DNA of 64,000 bases from Caulobacter sp. FWC26 (GCF_002742645.2 NZ_CP033875.1:1116001-1180000), one strand, 5' to 3'; positions 38,851 to 47,876 are shown, numbered from the stretch's first letter. Notes: a model not told the origin generated them from the letters alone. Made by a program: numbers and translations.

Positions 38851-38924
38851 CGTTCTGCTGTTCTCCAGAAAGTCAGAACGATGTTTTACTCGGCTCGACG
38901 CTCGGCGCGCAAACCAGAACAATG
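38848..38924. promoter_or_regulatory. kyn operator: 36-bp dyad plus a third half-site
   Basis: CATCGTTCTG (38848-38857) and CAGAACGATG (38874-38883) are perfect inverted copies; in the centre TTCT-cc-AGAA shares the same axis. A third half, CAGAACAATG (one change), lies at 38915-38924, 41 bases on. The left arm covers the regulator's start codon, implying autoregulation along with control of kynA. Confidence 0.7.
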
Positions 38925-38953
38925 TCCGTCCGAACGCCGCTTAAGGTCGCTCC

Positions 38954-39745
38954 ATGGCGCAAGACATGACCTACGCGCGATACCTCGCGCTCGACGAACT
39001 GCTCTCGGCTCAGAAGCCGCTGAGCGACCGGCACGACGAACTCTTGTTCATCGTCATCCACCAGACCAAGGAGCTGTGGCTCAAGGAGATCCTCCACGAG
39101 GTCGCCCTGGCCATGAAGTTGATCGCCGGCGGCGACGTCGAACCGGCCTATAAGGCCCTGGCGCGAGTCTCGCGGATCCAGACGGTGATGACCCTGTCCT
39201 GGGACGTGCTGGCCACCATGACGCCCGCCGACTACCTCAGCTTCCGCGATGATCTGGGAACGAGCTCTGGCTTTCAGTCGCACCAGTTCCGGGCGCTGGA
39301 GTACTTGCTCGGCCTGAAGGACCAGAGCTTCCTGAAGTTCCACACCGAGCGACCCGAGGCCTTGGCCATGCTCAAGGCGGCCCTGGAGTCGCCCAGCCTG
39401 TACGACGTGGCCATCGCCCAGCTGCCGCGCCACGGCCTGGCCGTGCCGGACGCCGCCTTGCACCGCGACTTCAGCCAGACCTATGTTCCCTCTCCCGAGG
39501 TCGAGGCCGCGTGGCTGGAGGTCTATCGCGACCCGCAGCGCTATTGGGAGCTCTATCAATTGGCCGAGAAGCTGGTCGATCTGGACGACGCCCTGGTCAC
39601 CTGGCGCCACAAGCACGTGCTGACCGTCGAGCGGATCATCGGCGGGCGCCCGGGCACCGGCGGCACCGACGGGGTCGGCTATCTGGCCAGCACCCTGCGC
39701 CGCCGCGCCTTCCCCGAGCTTTGGTCGCTGAGGACCAAGCTGTAA
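38954..39745 (+). CDS. kynA: Tryptophan 2,3-dioxygenase
   Basis: The protein has 263 residues, standard for bacterial TDO. Active-site helix ELLFIVIHQTKELWLKEI (H36) and the proximal-heme motif WRHKHVLTVERIIGGRPGTGGT are present. It oxidises L-tryptophan to N-formylkynurenine. The stop overlaps the kynU ATG (TAATG). No kynB formamidase is between or beside them, so that step must be encoded elsewhere. Confidence 0.96.
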   Translation: MAQDMTYARYLALDELLSAQKPLSDRHDELLFIVIHQTKELWLKEILHEVALAMKLIAGGDVEPAYKALARVSRIQTVMTLSWDVLATMTPADYLSFRDDLGTSSGFQSHQFRALEYLLGLKDQSFLKFHTERPEALAMLKAALESPSLYDVAIAQLPRHGLAVPDAALHRDFSQTYVPSPEVEAAWLEVYRDPQRYWELYQLAEKLVDLDDALVTWRHKHVLTVERIIGGRPGTGGTDGVGYLASTLRRRAFPELWSLRTKL

Positions 39746-40905
39746 TGGCCGCGCGCAAGGACCTGTTCTCGCGCGCCCTGTCCGCCGCCCCGGGGCGCCT
39801 GCACATGGCCGCCCACAGCCACCACCTGTGGCCGGACGTGACGCTGGCCGCCCAGGTCGAGGCCTGGGAGGACGCCGCAGTCCTCGCCGACCACAAGTGG
39901 GACAAGGCCCTGGGCCAGGTCTACCCAGCCGCGCAGGGGCTGGTGGCGCGCGAGCTGAACCTGCCATCTTCCGACACCGTGGTCTTCGCGCCTAACACCC
40001 ATCTGTTGCTGGCGACCCTGGTCTCGGCGATCGACCGACCGCGGCCATTGCGGGTGCTGTCAACCAACGGCGAGTTCCACTCGTTCCGTCGCCAGGCCCA
40101 GCGCTGGGTCGAGTCCGGCGAGATCACCCTGACCCTCATCGACGCCGAGGGGCCCGACTTCGCTGAACGGTTCCTGGCCGCCGCGCGGACGGGCGACCAC
40201 GACCTGATCTTCGTCAGCCATGTGTTCTTCAAGACCGGTTTCGTCTTCGGGCGCGTTTGGGAGCTGGCCGATGTTTCGCGCCCCCAGGGGCCGTGGGTGG
40301 TGGTCGACGGCTATCACGGCTTTCGCGCCGTCCCCACCGATCTCTCGGCCTTGGCCGATCGGGTGTTCTACGTCTCGGGCGGCTACAAGTACGCCATGGC
40401 GGGGGAGGGCGCAGCGTTCCTTCACGCGCCGCCCGGCTTTGGCCCGCGCCCGGTGCTGACCGGCTGGTACGCCGAGTTCGGTGATCTGGAAGGCCCGCCC
40501 GGCGGGGTCGGCTACGTGACCGACGCCGGACGCTTCATGGGCGCGACCTTTGATCCCTCGGGACTCTATCGCTTTGTCGCTGCGGGGCGGATGCTGGAGG
40601 CCGAGGGCCTGACCACGGCGTCCGTCGCTGACCATGCCCGAGCGCTGCAAGTGAGTCTGCTGGAGAAGATCGTGGCGGGTGAGGCGGGGCCTTTGCGCGA
40701 AGCGGTGGTGCTGAACCCGCCGGGCAACGGCCCGCAGGCCCGGTTCCTGGCCCTGCGCCACGCCAGCGCCAACGCCTGGAAGCACGCGCTGGCCGACAAG
40801 GGCGTGGTGGTCGACGTGCGTGACGACGTGCTGCGGGTGGGGCTGTCAGTGTACCACGACGAGGCGGATATCGCGGCGTTCTGCGGGATGTGTGCGGGGC
40901 TGTAG
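39745..40905 (+). CDS. kynU: Kynureninase-like PLP enzyme (class V aminotransferase fold)
   Basis: The protein has 386 residues. PLP-binding Lys is K215 in SGGYKYAMAGEG; the Asp that contacts the pyridine ring is D188 in VVVDGYHGF, and substrate motif HMAAHSHHLWPD opens the chain. Kynureninase splits kynurenine to anthranilate and alanine. Length and motifs are close to bacterial KynU though the N-terminus is shorter than in some; other cysteine-desulfurase-like enzymes share the fold, but the overlap with kynA makes KynU likely. A palindromic repeat follows its stop. Confidence 0.85.
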   Translation: MAARKDLFSRALSAAPGRLHMAAHSHHLWPDVTLAAQVEAWEDAAVLADHKWDKALGQVYPAAQGLVARELNLPSSDTVVFAPNTHLLLATLVSAIDRPRPLRVLSTNGEFHSFRRQAQRWVESGEITLTLIDAEGPDFAERFLAAARTGDHDLIFVSHVFFKTGFVFGRVWELADVSRPQGPWVVVDGYHGFRAVPTDLSALADRVFYVSGGYKYAMAGEGAAFLHAPPGFGPRPVLTGWYAEFGDLEGPPGGVGYVTDAGRFMGATFDPSGLYRFVAAGRMLEAEGLTTASVADHARALQVSLLEKIVAGEAGPLREAVVLNPPGNGPQARFLALRHASANAWKHALADKGVVVDVRDDVLRVGLSVYHDEADIAAFCGMCAGL

Positions 40906-40917
40906 AGACACAAAAGT

Positions 40918-41026
40918 CGTGTCATCCCGGAAAGCGCGCAGCGCTTATCCGGGACCCAGGGGGTGACGAGACTCAGTGCCCGCCGCCCCTGGGTCCCGGG
41001 TCGGCTTCGCCGCCCGGGATGACACG
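40918..41026. repeat. Intergenic palindromic repeat, copy 2
   Basis: Starts CGTGTCATCCCGG and ends CCCGGGATGACACG, with inner GGGACCCAGGGG / CCCCTGGGTCCC. Same orientation as copy 3 at 42421 and inverted to copy 1 at 10590. Lies between convergent kynU and the sigma-factor gene. Confidence 0.88.
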
Positions 41027-41053
41027 GGAATTGTAAGAGGGCGCGCTTAAGCC

Positions 41054-41623
41054 CTAAGCCGCCAGCAGTTCCAGCGTGCGCAGCATCGAGGCCATGGCTT
41101 CGCCGGCGGGCTTGCCGTCGCGGACATAGTCGCCGCTCTCGAACAGGTTGACCAGCTCTGCGCGGGCGCGGCTGACGCGGCTCTTCACCGTGCCGACGGC
41201 GACGCCGATCATCTCGGCCGCCTCTTCGTAAGAGAAGCCGCCGGCGCCGATCAGGATCAGCGCCTCGCGCTGGTTCTCGGGCAGCATCAGCATCGCCTGG
41301 CGCAGGTCGTCCAGGGCGATCGCGCCGTCGAAATTGGTGTTGGCCACCAGGGTGCGCTCGGCCATTTCCTGGTCCAGCGCCACCGAGCGCCAGCTGCGGC
41401 GCTTGTCGGAATAGAACTGGTTGCGCAGGATCATGAAGGTCCAGGCCTTCATGTTTGTGCCCATGGTGAAGCTCTTGCGGCTGGCCCAGGCTTTGGCCAC
41501 CGCCTCCTGCGCCAGATCGTCGGCCATCGCGGGATTGCCGCACAGCGAGCGGGCGAAAGCGCGCAGGTGCGGGATCAGAGCGACCAGGTCACGCTCAAAA
41601 AGCTTCTGGGTCTGCTGGTCCAT
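41054..41623 (-). CDS. EcfG-type ECF sigma factor (SigT/SigU-like)
   Basis: The protein has 189 residues. Sigma region 2 (about 15-80: ARSLCGNPAMADDLAQEAVAKAW and KAWTFMILRNQFYSDKRR) and region 4 (about 115-170: MLMLPENQREALILIGAGGFSYEEAAEMIGVAVGTVKSRVSRAR) are both present. The sequence matches the general-stress EcfG group. No NepR anti-sigma or PhyR is encoded beside it, so it is more likely the SigU-type paralogue than SigT itself. GGAGG lies 6 bases before the ATG. Its promoter (41656-41680) is an EcfG-type site, so it is activated by another EcfG or by itself. Confidence 0.9.
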   Translation of the reverse strand: MDQQTQKLFERDLVALIPHLRAFARSLCGNPAMADDLAQEAVAKAWASRKSFTMGTNMKAWTFMILRNQFYSDKRRSWRSVALDQEMAERTLVANTNFDGAIALDDLRQAMLMLPENQREALILIGAGGFSYEEAAEMIGVAVGTVKSRVSRARAELVNLFESGDYVRDGKPAGEAMASMLRTLELLAA

Positions 41624-41655
41624 CTTGGCCTCCTCGACACAATCTCGAGCTCTAC

Positions 41656-41680
41656 AACGAGCAGGAGCGGGGGAGGTTCC
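41656..41680 (-). promoter_or_regulatory. EcfG-dependent promoter of the sigma-factor gene
   Basis: Minus-strand GGAAC (41676-41680), 16 bases, CGTT (41656-41659): an exact match to the GGAAC-N16/17-CGTT consensus of alphaproteobacterial general-stress sigma factors. It ends 33 bases before the start codon. Confidence 0.88.
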
Positions 41681-42054
41681 CGAGAGAACGCTGTTATGGT
41701 TAAGCCGCCACAGTCCTCAGCGCCCTTCAGTCGCGGGATTTCAGCTTCAAACGCAGCCACGAGACCGAGGGCGGTTGCATGTTGATAGGGGGCGCTCACG
41801 CCAATCAGCAAGCGGACCTCATGGACTAGGTGAGCAGCGCCGAGAGCTTGTGCTAGGCCGTCGGAAAGCTGTGCCGCTGGATAATCCGATCAGGCTCGGA
41901 TGCGAACCAAGCGAAGCTAACCTTGTCCGCCCCCCTCGCCACGTCCAAACCGGGGAAAACCGCCTCAAGCTGTGGATGGAGGGCGGGGGCGGAAACGGTT
42001 CGGAAACCAAGTTACGCGACATATCGCCCCATGTTTGAACCGAAAGGTTTGGCA
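41681..42054. other. Intergenic region between the sigma factor and CZB genes
   Basis: About 370 bases with no supportable gene. It must hold the promoter of the CZB gene. Short open frames here lack ribosome-binding sites; I see no strong palindrome or terminator. Confidence 0.5.
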
Positions 42055-42414
42055 ATGGATTTCCTTGAGCACGCACACCAACACACGCAGATCCGAGAGA
42101 CGCTTGGCGCGGCCATTGCCGAGCAGCGGACGTTCGACGTCCGCGAACTGAAGTCCGACCGTCTTTGCCCCACCGGATGCTGGCTGCACGGCGAGGGCTC
42201 GCGGCGCTGGGCGGGGAACCATGCGTTCCTGGGTCTCTTGGAGGCGCATCGCGACTTCCACCTGCGCGCCGCTGAGGTGGCCGAGCTGGCCAATCGCGGC
42301 GCCCATGTCGAGGCCCAGCGGGCGCTCCGCAACGGCACGCCCTTCGCTTACGCCCTGGCCGACCTGAACGCGGCGTTCCGGCGCATGAAGGCGGCGGCGA
42401 CGGTGGCGGCGTAA
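42055..42414 (+). CDS. Stand-alone CZB (chemoreceptor zinc-binding) domain protein
   Basis: The protein has 119 residues, nearly all one CZB domain. The His-Cys-His-His zinc site can be placed: an N-terminal His (H8 or H10), C38 in LCPTGCWLHGEG, and H65 and H69 in HRDFHLRAAE. In receptors and diguanylate cyclases this four-helix domain senses zinc or hypochlorite-type oxidants through the Cys. Here it has no output domain, so it would act by binding a partner. ATG at 42055 has AAAGG upstream; an in-frame ATG at 42031 lacks one. A repeat element follows directly. Confidence 0.85.
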   Translation: MDFLEHAHQHTQIRETLGAAIAEQRTFDVRELKSDRLCPTGCWLHGEGSRRWAGNHAFLGLLEAHRDFHLRAAEVAELANRGAHVEAQRALRNGTPFAYALADLNAAFRRMKAAATVAA

Positions 42415-42420
42415 AATCCA

Positions 42421-42532
42421 TGTCATCCCGGACGGCCCGGAGGGGCGATCCGGGACCCAGGGGTGACGAAACGCCGTGCGCCGCCCCTGGGTCCCGGCTC
42501 TCCGCGCTGCGCGCTGCGGCCGGGATGACACG
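42421..42532. repeat. Intergenic palindromic repeat, copy 3
   Basis: Starts TGTCATCCCGGACGG and ends GGCCGGGATGACACG with the same inner GGGACCCAGGGG / CCCCTGGGTCCC pair. Same orientation as copy 2; near-identical in arms to the reverse complement of copy 1. Between convergent CZB and uvrC. Confidence 0.88.
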
Positions 42533-42557
42533 GGGAAGGTGAGGGCTGTAAGCGCGA

Positions 42558-44477
42558 CTACCCCTTCCGGAAAAACCCGAAGATCCGCTCGGCCAGGGCC
42601 TGGCTGACGCCGTCGACCTTGACCAGGTCCTCGACGCTGGCGCGGCTGACGCCCTTGGCCGAGCCGAAGGCGTGCAGCAGGGCCTTCTTGCGGCCGGGAC
42701 CCACACCCTCGATCTCATCGAGCGGGTTCTTCTTCAGATCCATGCTGCGGCGGGTGCGGTGGGCGCCGATGGCAAAGCGGTGGGCTTCGTCGCGCAGCCG
42801 CTGCAGGTAGTAGAGAACCGGCGACTTGGGCTCGAGCATGAACGGCGTCTGGCCGGGGATGAAGAACCGCTCCAGCCCGGCGTCGCGGTCTGGCCCCTTG
42901 GCGACGCCGACGACGGCGATGTCGTCGACCCCGAGGTCGGCCATGATCTCCAGCGCCGCGTCCAGCTGGCCCTTGCCGCCGTCGACCAGCACAAGGTCTG
43001 GCCGATTGGCGTCGTCGCCCTCTTCCTCTTCCTTCACGAGGCGCGCGAAGCGGCGGCGCAGCACCTCCTTCATCATGCCGTAGTCGTCGCCGGGCGTGAG
43101 CTCGGTGCTCTTGATGTTGAACTTGCGGTACTGGCCCTTCATGAAGCCTTCCGGGCCCGCCACGATCATGCCGCCGACGGCGTTCGTGCCCTGGATGTGG
43201 CTGTTGTCGTAGACCTCGATCCGCTCCGGCGGGGCGTCCAGCTTGAAGGCCTCAGCCACCCCGGCGAGCAGCTTGGTCTGGGCCGAGCCCTCGGCCATCT
43301 TGCGGCCCAGGGCTTCCTTGGCGTTGGTCAGGGCGTGCTGGACGAGGTCGGCCTTCTCGCCGCGCTTAGGGACGCTGATCTCGACCTTGCGGCCGCTCTT
43401 CAGGGCGAAGGCCTCGGACAAGAGTTCGCTCTCGGCCGGTTGGACATTGGCCAGGATCAGGCGCGGGATCGGCTTGTCGTCGTAGAACTGGCCCAGGAAC
43501 GCCGTGAGGATCCGCTGCTCCTCGGTTGTGGTCTCGTCCTCGGACTCGTCGGCGTTGCCGGTGACGCGCGGGAAGTAGGCGCGGTTGCCCCAGTTCTGGC
43601 CGGCGCGGAAGAAGAATACCTGCACGCAGGCCTGGCCGCCCTCGACGTGCAGGGCCACGACGTCGGCCTCCTCCACGGTCTCGGGATTGATCTGGGTCTC
43701 CTGGGCCACGGCCGAGAGGGCGCGGATGCGGTCGCGCAGGCGGGCGGCGCGTTCGAACTCCAGATCCTCGGCGGCCTCTTCCATCTGCTTGGCCATGCTG
43801 GCCATGACCGCGCGGGATTTGCCCCGCAGGAAGGCCTCGGCCTGGTCGACCAGCGCTTGGTAGTCGTCCTTGCCGATCAGGCCGGTGCAGGGGGCGGCGC
43901 AGCGCTTGATCTGGTGCAGCATGCACGGCCGGTCGCGCGTCTCGTAGACGCTGTCGCTGCACGAGCGCAGCAGGAAGGCCTTCTGCAGGGTGTTCAGCGT
44001 GCGGTTCACCGCCCAGGCGCTGGCGAACGGCCCGAAATAGTCACCCTTGATGGTGTGGGCCCCGCGGTGCTTGCGCAGTTGCGGGGCGTCGTGGTCGCGG
44101 CGGATGACGATCTCGGGAAAGCTCTTGTCGTCGCGCAGCAGCACGTTGAAGCGGGGCTTGAGCTGCTTGATCAGGTTGATCTCGAGCAGCAGGGCGTCGG
44201 CTTCGGTGCGGGTGGTGACGAACTCCATGGCCCGCGTCGCGTCGACCATGTGGGCGATGCGGTTGGTGTGGAAGCGGCCCTGGGCGTACTGGACGACGCG
44301 CTTCTTCAGGCTCTTGGCCTTGCCGACATACAGGACCTCGTCGCCCTCGCCGATCATGCGATAGACGCCCGGCGTGTCGGGCAGGCGCGTGACCTCGTCC
44401 TTGATCAGGGCGGCGCCCCAAAGAGGTGTCGGCTGGCGGGGGGCTTCGGTGTCGGAGGCGGAGGGGATGTCGGTCAC
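42558..44477 (-). CDS. uvrC: UvrABC system protein C (excinuclease subunit)
   Basis: The protein has 639 residues. GIY-YIG nuclease near the N-terminus ([24 protein letters not shown]), UVR domain near 215-250, RNase-H-like second nuclease domain ([31 protein letters not shown]) and C-terminal tandem HhH ([20 protein letters not shown]). It makes both cuts around a lesion in nucleotide-excision repair with UvrB. GTG start at 44477. Lone gene. Confidence 0.97.
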   Translation of the reverse strand: MTDIPSASDTEAPRQPTPLWGAALIKDEVTRLPDTPGVYRMIGEGDEVLYVGKAKSLKKRVVQYAQGRFHTNRIAHMVDATRAMEFVTTRTEADALLLEINLIKQLKPRFNVLLRDDKSFPEIVIRRDHDAPQLRKHRGAHTIKGDYFGPFASAWAVNRTLNTLQKAFLLRSCSDSVYETRDRPCMLHQIKRCAAPCTGLIGKDDYQALVDQAEAFLRGKSRAVMASMAKQMEEAAEDLEFERAARLRDRIRALSAVAQETQINPETVEEADVVALHVEGGQACVQVFFFRAGQNWGNRAYFPRVTGNADESEDETTTEEQRILTAFLGQFYDDKPIPRLILANVQPAESELLSEAFALKSGRKVEISVPKRGEKADLVQHALTNAKEALGRKMAEGSAQTKLLAGVAEAFKLDAPPERIEVYDNSHIQGTNAVGGMIVAGPEGFMKGQYRKFNIKSTELTPGDDYGMMKEVLRRRFARLVKEEEEGDDANRPDLVLVDGGKGQLDAALEIMADLGVDDIAVVGVAKGPDRDAGLERFFIPGQTPFMLEPKSPVLYYLQRLRDEAHRFAIGAHRTRRSMDLKKNPLDEIEGVGPGRKKALLHAFGSAKGVSRASVEDLVKVDGVSQALAERIFGFFRKG

Positions 44478-44506
44478 GGAGGCAGATATAGGCGAGTCCG
44501 GGGCGT

Positions 44507-44788
44507 TCAGCGATGTTCCAGGCTGTGTCGGATGCGCGCGATCGTCACGCGGTCGCCGCGCACGCGGTACTGGATCACGTACCGGTTCGAGTGAAAGGTG
44601 ACGTAGAGTTCGCGATAGCGGCCATCGCGGCTCATCGGTGCGCGCTGGGGATGGTCGACGAGCCGGTCCACGGCGGCGCCGAGGGCGTCACTGAGGTCGA
44701 GCGCGTAGTGCGCGCGCCGTGCTAGCAGCCAGTCCTCCATATAGTCGACATCGGCCATGGCCGCCGGGGTGACGACGACCCGATACAT
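44507..44788 (-). CDS. ParE/RelE-family toxin
   Basis: The protein has 93 residues with the compact ParE/RelE fold: [17 protein letters not shown], then [19 protein letters not shown] and the C-terminal [20 protein letters not shown]. ParE members poison gyrase, RelE members cut mRNA; the pattern HPQRAP-R-L fits ParE better. The antitoxin gene is upstream with a 3-base gap. Confidence 0.85.
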   Translation of the reverse strand: MYRVVVTPAAMADVDYMEDWLLARRAHYALDLSDALGAAVDRLVDHPQRAPMSRDGRYRELYVTFHSNRYVIQYRVRGDRVTIARIRHSLEHR

Positions 44789-44791
44789 GGA

Positions 44792-45109
44792 TCAGCGGCG
44801 CTGGCCGAGATTGCGGAGACGTTCTCGGAAGACCTCGAAAGGCACGCCACCGGTCCGCTCGGCTTCATCGCAAATCCGGTCGAGGTACTCGGCATAGGCT
44901 TCAGAATCCTGGTCGAGGTCGTCTTCAGGAGGGCGTGCCAAGGGGCCGTCCCAACGCGGTTCTCGCTCCGCTAGGCCCGATTGCTCGGCGTCGCGCCCGA
45001 GGACGTCTCGCGCATACGCCTCCACGCTCTGGCCCGCGGCCTCGGCGCGAGCCCTCAGGCGCTCGGCGAGTTCCGGATCGATTTTCAGGATGAGGTCACC
45101 GTCAGCCAT
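44792..45109 (-). CDS. Antitoxin of the ParE-type pair (RHH-like)
   Basis: The protein has 105 residues. N-terminal ILKIDPELAERLRARAEAAGQSVEAYARDVLGRD matches the ribbon-helix-helix pattern; the acidic rest (RPPEDDLDQDSEAYAEYLDRICDEAE) would wrap the toxin. Longer than typical ParD. Start ATG 45109 (GAGAAC upstream) or 45127. Antitoxin-first order is typical and allows autorepression. Confidence 0.78.
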   Translation of the reverse strand: MADGDLILKIDPELAERLRARAEAAGQSVEAYARDVLGRDAEQSGLAEREPRWDGPLARPPEDDLDQDSEAYAEYLDRICDEAERTGGVPFEVFRERLRNLGQRR

Positions 45110-45169
45110 GTTCTCATGATGTTCCATCCGTGATTTGTCGTCAACGCCTGCGGGCGCTATGACGCCGCC

Positions 45170-45790
45170 ATGACCCCACGCAGCCTCTTCGTCACCCCGC
45201 TCTATGAAGCCTCCCTGGCCGGCGAGAAGGGCTTTGACGCCTTCATCGACGACCTGCACGATGCCTGCGTCGCCATCGCCGAGGAGGACGAGGCCGGGCA
45301 GGCCTGGGCCTACAACAAGGGGTATCTGGGCTACACCTCCTACGCCTCGCTGAACGACCTGCCGCTGCGCGACAGCCTGTTCGCCGAGCTGAAGAAGAAG
45401 CTCGACAAGCACGCGGCCGCCTTCGCCAAGACCCTTTGCTTTGATCTAGGCGCCGGCAAGCTGGTCATGGACAGCTTCTGGATCAACATCCTGGAGCCGG
45501 GCGGCCAGCACACCGGCCATATCCACCCGCACAGCGTCATCTCCGGCACGGTCTATGTGACCATCCCGCCAGGCGCCTCGGCCATCAAGTTCGAGGATCC
45601 GCGTCTGCCGATGATGATGGCCGCCCCGACCCGCGAGGCCGACGCGCCCGAGGGCCTGCAGCCGTTCGTCTATGTCCAGCCGTCGCCCGGCGCGATCCTG
45701 ATGTGGGAAAGCTGGCTGCGCCACGAGGTCACGCCCAACCAGGCCGACGAGCAGCGGATCAGCGTCAGCTTCAACTACGCCTGGCGGTAG
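45170..45790 (+). CDS. 2OG-Fe(II) oxygenase-like protein (TIGR02466 type)
   Basis: The protein has 206 residues. Cupin-like oxygenase core with iron-site candidates in QHTGHIHPHSVISGTVYV and a distal His in WLRHEVTPNQ, followed by RISVSFNY, whose Arg would bind 2-oxoglutarate. The FVTPLYEASL start and DSFWINIL strand match the TIGR02466 family of putative hydroxylases. Substrate unknown. Lone gene divergent from the toxin-antitoxin pair. Confidence 0.8.
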   Translation: MTPRSLFVTPLYEASLAGEKGFDAFIDDLHDACVAIAEEDEAGQAWAYNKGYLGYTSYASLNDLPLRDSLFAELKKKLDKHAAAFAKTLCFDLGAGKLVMDSFWINILEPGGQHTGHIHPHSVISGTVYVTIPPGASAIKFEDPRLPMMMAAPTREADAPEGLQPFVYVQPSPGAILMWESWLRHEVTPNQADEQRISVSFNYAWR

Positions 45791-45859
45791 CGCTTTCCCT
45801 TTGGGAAATGCTAGGCCCCGCTCAGGACGGGTTTGTCCTGGATTTTCGCGCGGGGCCAA

Positions 45860-46888
45860 ATGAGCAAGACGGGCGCATCGTTCCTGGTGAACTTCGCCGT
45901 GGCGGCGGGGCTGCTCTACGTGTTCCGCACCGTGCTGTGGCCGTTCGCCCTGGCGCTGGTGCTGGCGATTTTGATTATGTCGTTGAGCGATCGGGTGGTG
46001 CGCCTGATGCCCAAGGCGCGGCCCTGGATGGTGTTCGCTGTCACGGCGGTGATCGTCGGGGCGGTCATCGTCTTCAGCATGGCGGTGGTGATTGAGGGGG
46101 CGTCCCAGATTGTCGAGCGGATACCGGCGATGCTGGCGCGCATCGATCAGTTGCTGGCCCTGATCCATCCGCCGGGCGGCGGAACCCTCAGCCTTGAGGC
46201 CCTGACCCAGAAGGTCGAACTGGGCCCTGTGGCGGATCAGTTGCTGACCAGCGTCCAGGACGCGACGGCGGGCCTTGGCCTGACGCTGATCTACCTGTTC
46301 TTCCTGCTGATCTCCAAGCCGATGATCGAGAAGCGCGTGGACCAGATTGTCGCCTCACGCGGCGGTCGGGGCTTGGCCATGGTGCTGGAGCGCAGCTTCA
46401 CCGGCGTGGAAAGCTACATGTACGTCCAGTCGGTCACCGGCCTGATGATCGCGGCCGGCGCGGGGGCGGTGATGCTGGCGGTGGGGCTTGAGAACGCCCT
46501 GTTCTGGAGCCTGGTGATCTTCCTGTTCTCTTACCTGCCGGTGCTGGGCGTGCTGGTCGGCAGCGTCGGACCGACCCTGTTCGCGCTGCTGCAGTTTCCC
46601 AGCCTGACGCCGGCGATCATCGTGTTCGTGGGCATCCAGATCATGTCGTCGATCATCGGCAATCTGGTGCTGCCGAAGATGCAGGCCGACAGCCAGAATA
46701 TCGACCCGGCGGCCAGTCTGATCGCGGTGGGCATGTGGACGGTGATCTGGGGCGTCCCCGGCGCGTTTCTCGCCATCCCGCTGACGCTGGCGCTGATGTA
46801 CGCCCTGGCCCAGTACGAGGATTTGCGCTGGCTGGCGGTGCTGATCTCGCACGATGGCGATCCCACGCCGATGGAGCCGGCGGAATAG
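45860..46888 (+). CDS. AI-2E/PerM-family membrane transporter
   Basis: The protein has 342 residues with about seven to eight helices. Family patterns include WPFALALVLAILIMSLSDRVVRL near the start, SYLPVLGVLVGSVGPTLFAL and the NLVLPKMQADSQNIDPAASLIA motif, and GVPGAFLAIPLTL. Members are autoinducer-2 exporters or Na+/H+ antiporters; the substrate here cannot be given. ATG at 45860 gives MSKTGASFL. It converges on the DCC gene with no gap. Confidence 0.87.
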   Translation: MSKTGASFLVNFAVAAGLLYVFRTVLWPFALALVLAILIMSLSDRVVRLMPKARPWMVFAVTAVIVGAVIVFSMAVVIEGASQIVERIPAMLARIDQLLALIHPPGGGTLSLEALTQKVELGPVADQLLTSVQDATAGLGLTLIYLFFLLISKPMIEKRVDQIVASRGGRGLAMVLERSFTGVESYMYVQSVTGLMIAAGAGAVMLAVGLENALFWSLVIFLFSYLPVLGVLVGSVGPTLFALLQFPSLTPAIIVFVGIQIMSSIIGNLVLPKMQADSQNIDPAASLIAVGMWTVIWGVPGAFLAIPLTLALMYALAQYEDLRWLAVLISHDGDPTPMEPAE

Positions 46889-47266
46889 CTACGGATGGCG
46901 GCGGGCGACCAGCGCTTGCAGTCTGGGTCGCACCCGTAGGAAGCGGACGTAGAGCGCTTCGAGGATCCTCAATGCCCACGGAGCGCGGGCCAGCAGCCCG
47001 AATGGCCGCAAGACGGGGATCGCCCGCCACATCGCCGCGAAGGCTGCGGCGCCAGACAGCAACTGGCCGTCCTCGCGCGCATGGAAGCGGGCCAAGAGCT
47101 CCGCGCGGTCGATTGGGCAGGTCGTCTCGCCGTCGGTGACATCCAGGAACTGGATCGCACCCTTGCGATCCAGGCGGCGCATCAAGGCGATCTCGCGCAG
47201 GCACAGAGGGCAGGCGCCGTCGAACCAGACGGTCAGGTGCGGGTCTTGGGCGGTCGCTGTGGCCAT
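46889..47266 (-). CDS. DCC-family thiol-disulfide-type protein (DUF393)
   Basis: The protein has 125 residues. The signature DGACPLCLREI (two Cys two residues apart, at about 19-22) opens a thioredoxin-like domain, with FLDVTDGETTCPIDR and a helical C-terminus (ILEALYVRFLRVRPRLQALV). Thought to be a redox protein; role unknown. Confidence 0.85.
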   Translation of the reverse strand: MATATAQDPHLTVWFDGACPLCLREIALMRRLDRKGAIQFLDVTDGETTCPIDRAELLARFHAREDGQLLSGAAAFAAMWRAIPVLRPFGLLARAPWALRILEALYVRFLRVRPRLQALVARRHP

Positions 47267-47308
47267 GGTGAAGATATGGGGCTGCGCGGGCGGGGACGGA
47301 AGCGGTCG

Positions 47309-47863
47309 CTACCCCGTACTCGTGGCTTCCAGCGCCGCCACGGCGCGCAGCACCCGATCCTCGCCGCCGCAGACCTCCAGCAGGGCCAATCCGTCCAGCA
47401 ACGCAAGGATCGTAGCCGCCGCGCCGGGAGGATCGGGGACGAGGGCCGAATCCAGCCGCGCCTCGATCCAGGCCAGGAACCCCTCGCCGATCTGACGGGC
47501 GATGTCTGCGAACGGCGGCTCTTGGCGGGCCGCTGCGGCGATGGCCTCGATCCAGAGCCGCATGAAGGGGCGAAACGCCGGATCCACCACCAGGCGGGCG
47601 GCGCGGGCGGTCAGCGCCGCCTGCGACAGGCGCTGGTCGGCGGGCAGGGCGCTCTCCAGGCGCGCAGCCATCCCGCCCGCCAGGCTTTGCATCGCCAGCG
47701 CCAGCACCTCGGTCTTGTCGGCGAAATAGTAGAGCAGCATCCGATCGCTGACTCCCGCCGCCGCCGCCAGCTGGCGCAGGCTGGCCTGGGAGAGGCCCGT
47801 GGCCAGCAGGTGATCGGCCAGGGCCGCGATGACGCGCGCGCGCTGTTCGTCCCGAACGTTCAT
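47309..47863 (-). CDS. TetR-family repressor
   Basis: The protein has 184 residues. HTH segment VIAALADHLLATGLSQASLRQLAAAAGVSDRMLLYYFADK, then a helical ligand domain; ligand unknown. Divergent from a pair of small membrane proteins; two 18-bp palindromes fill the 68-base gap, indicating autorepression and control of the pair. Confidence 0.88.
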   Translation of the reverse strand: MNVRDEQRARVIAALADHLLATGLSQASLRQLAAAAGVSDRMLLYYFADKTEVLALAMQSLAGGMAARLESALPADQRLSQAALTARAARLVVDPAFRPFMRLWIEAIAAAARQEPPFADIARQIGEGFLAWIEARLDSALVPDPPGAAATILALLDGLALLEVCGGEDRVLRAVAALEATSTG

Positions 47864-47876
47864 GCCGCCTTTCCGG

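Noticed and set aside
41567..41811. Short open frames on both strands over the sigma-factor promoter
   Set aside because: They cross the EcfG promoter and the sigma gene's start and have no ribosome-binding sites.
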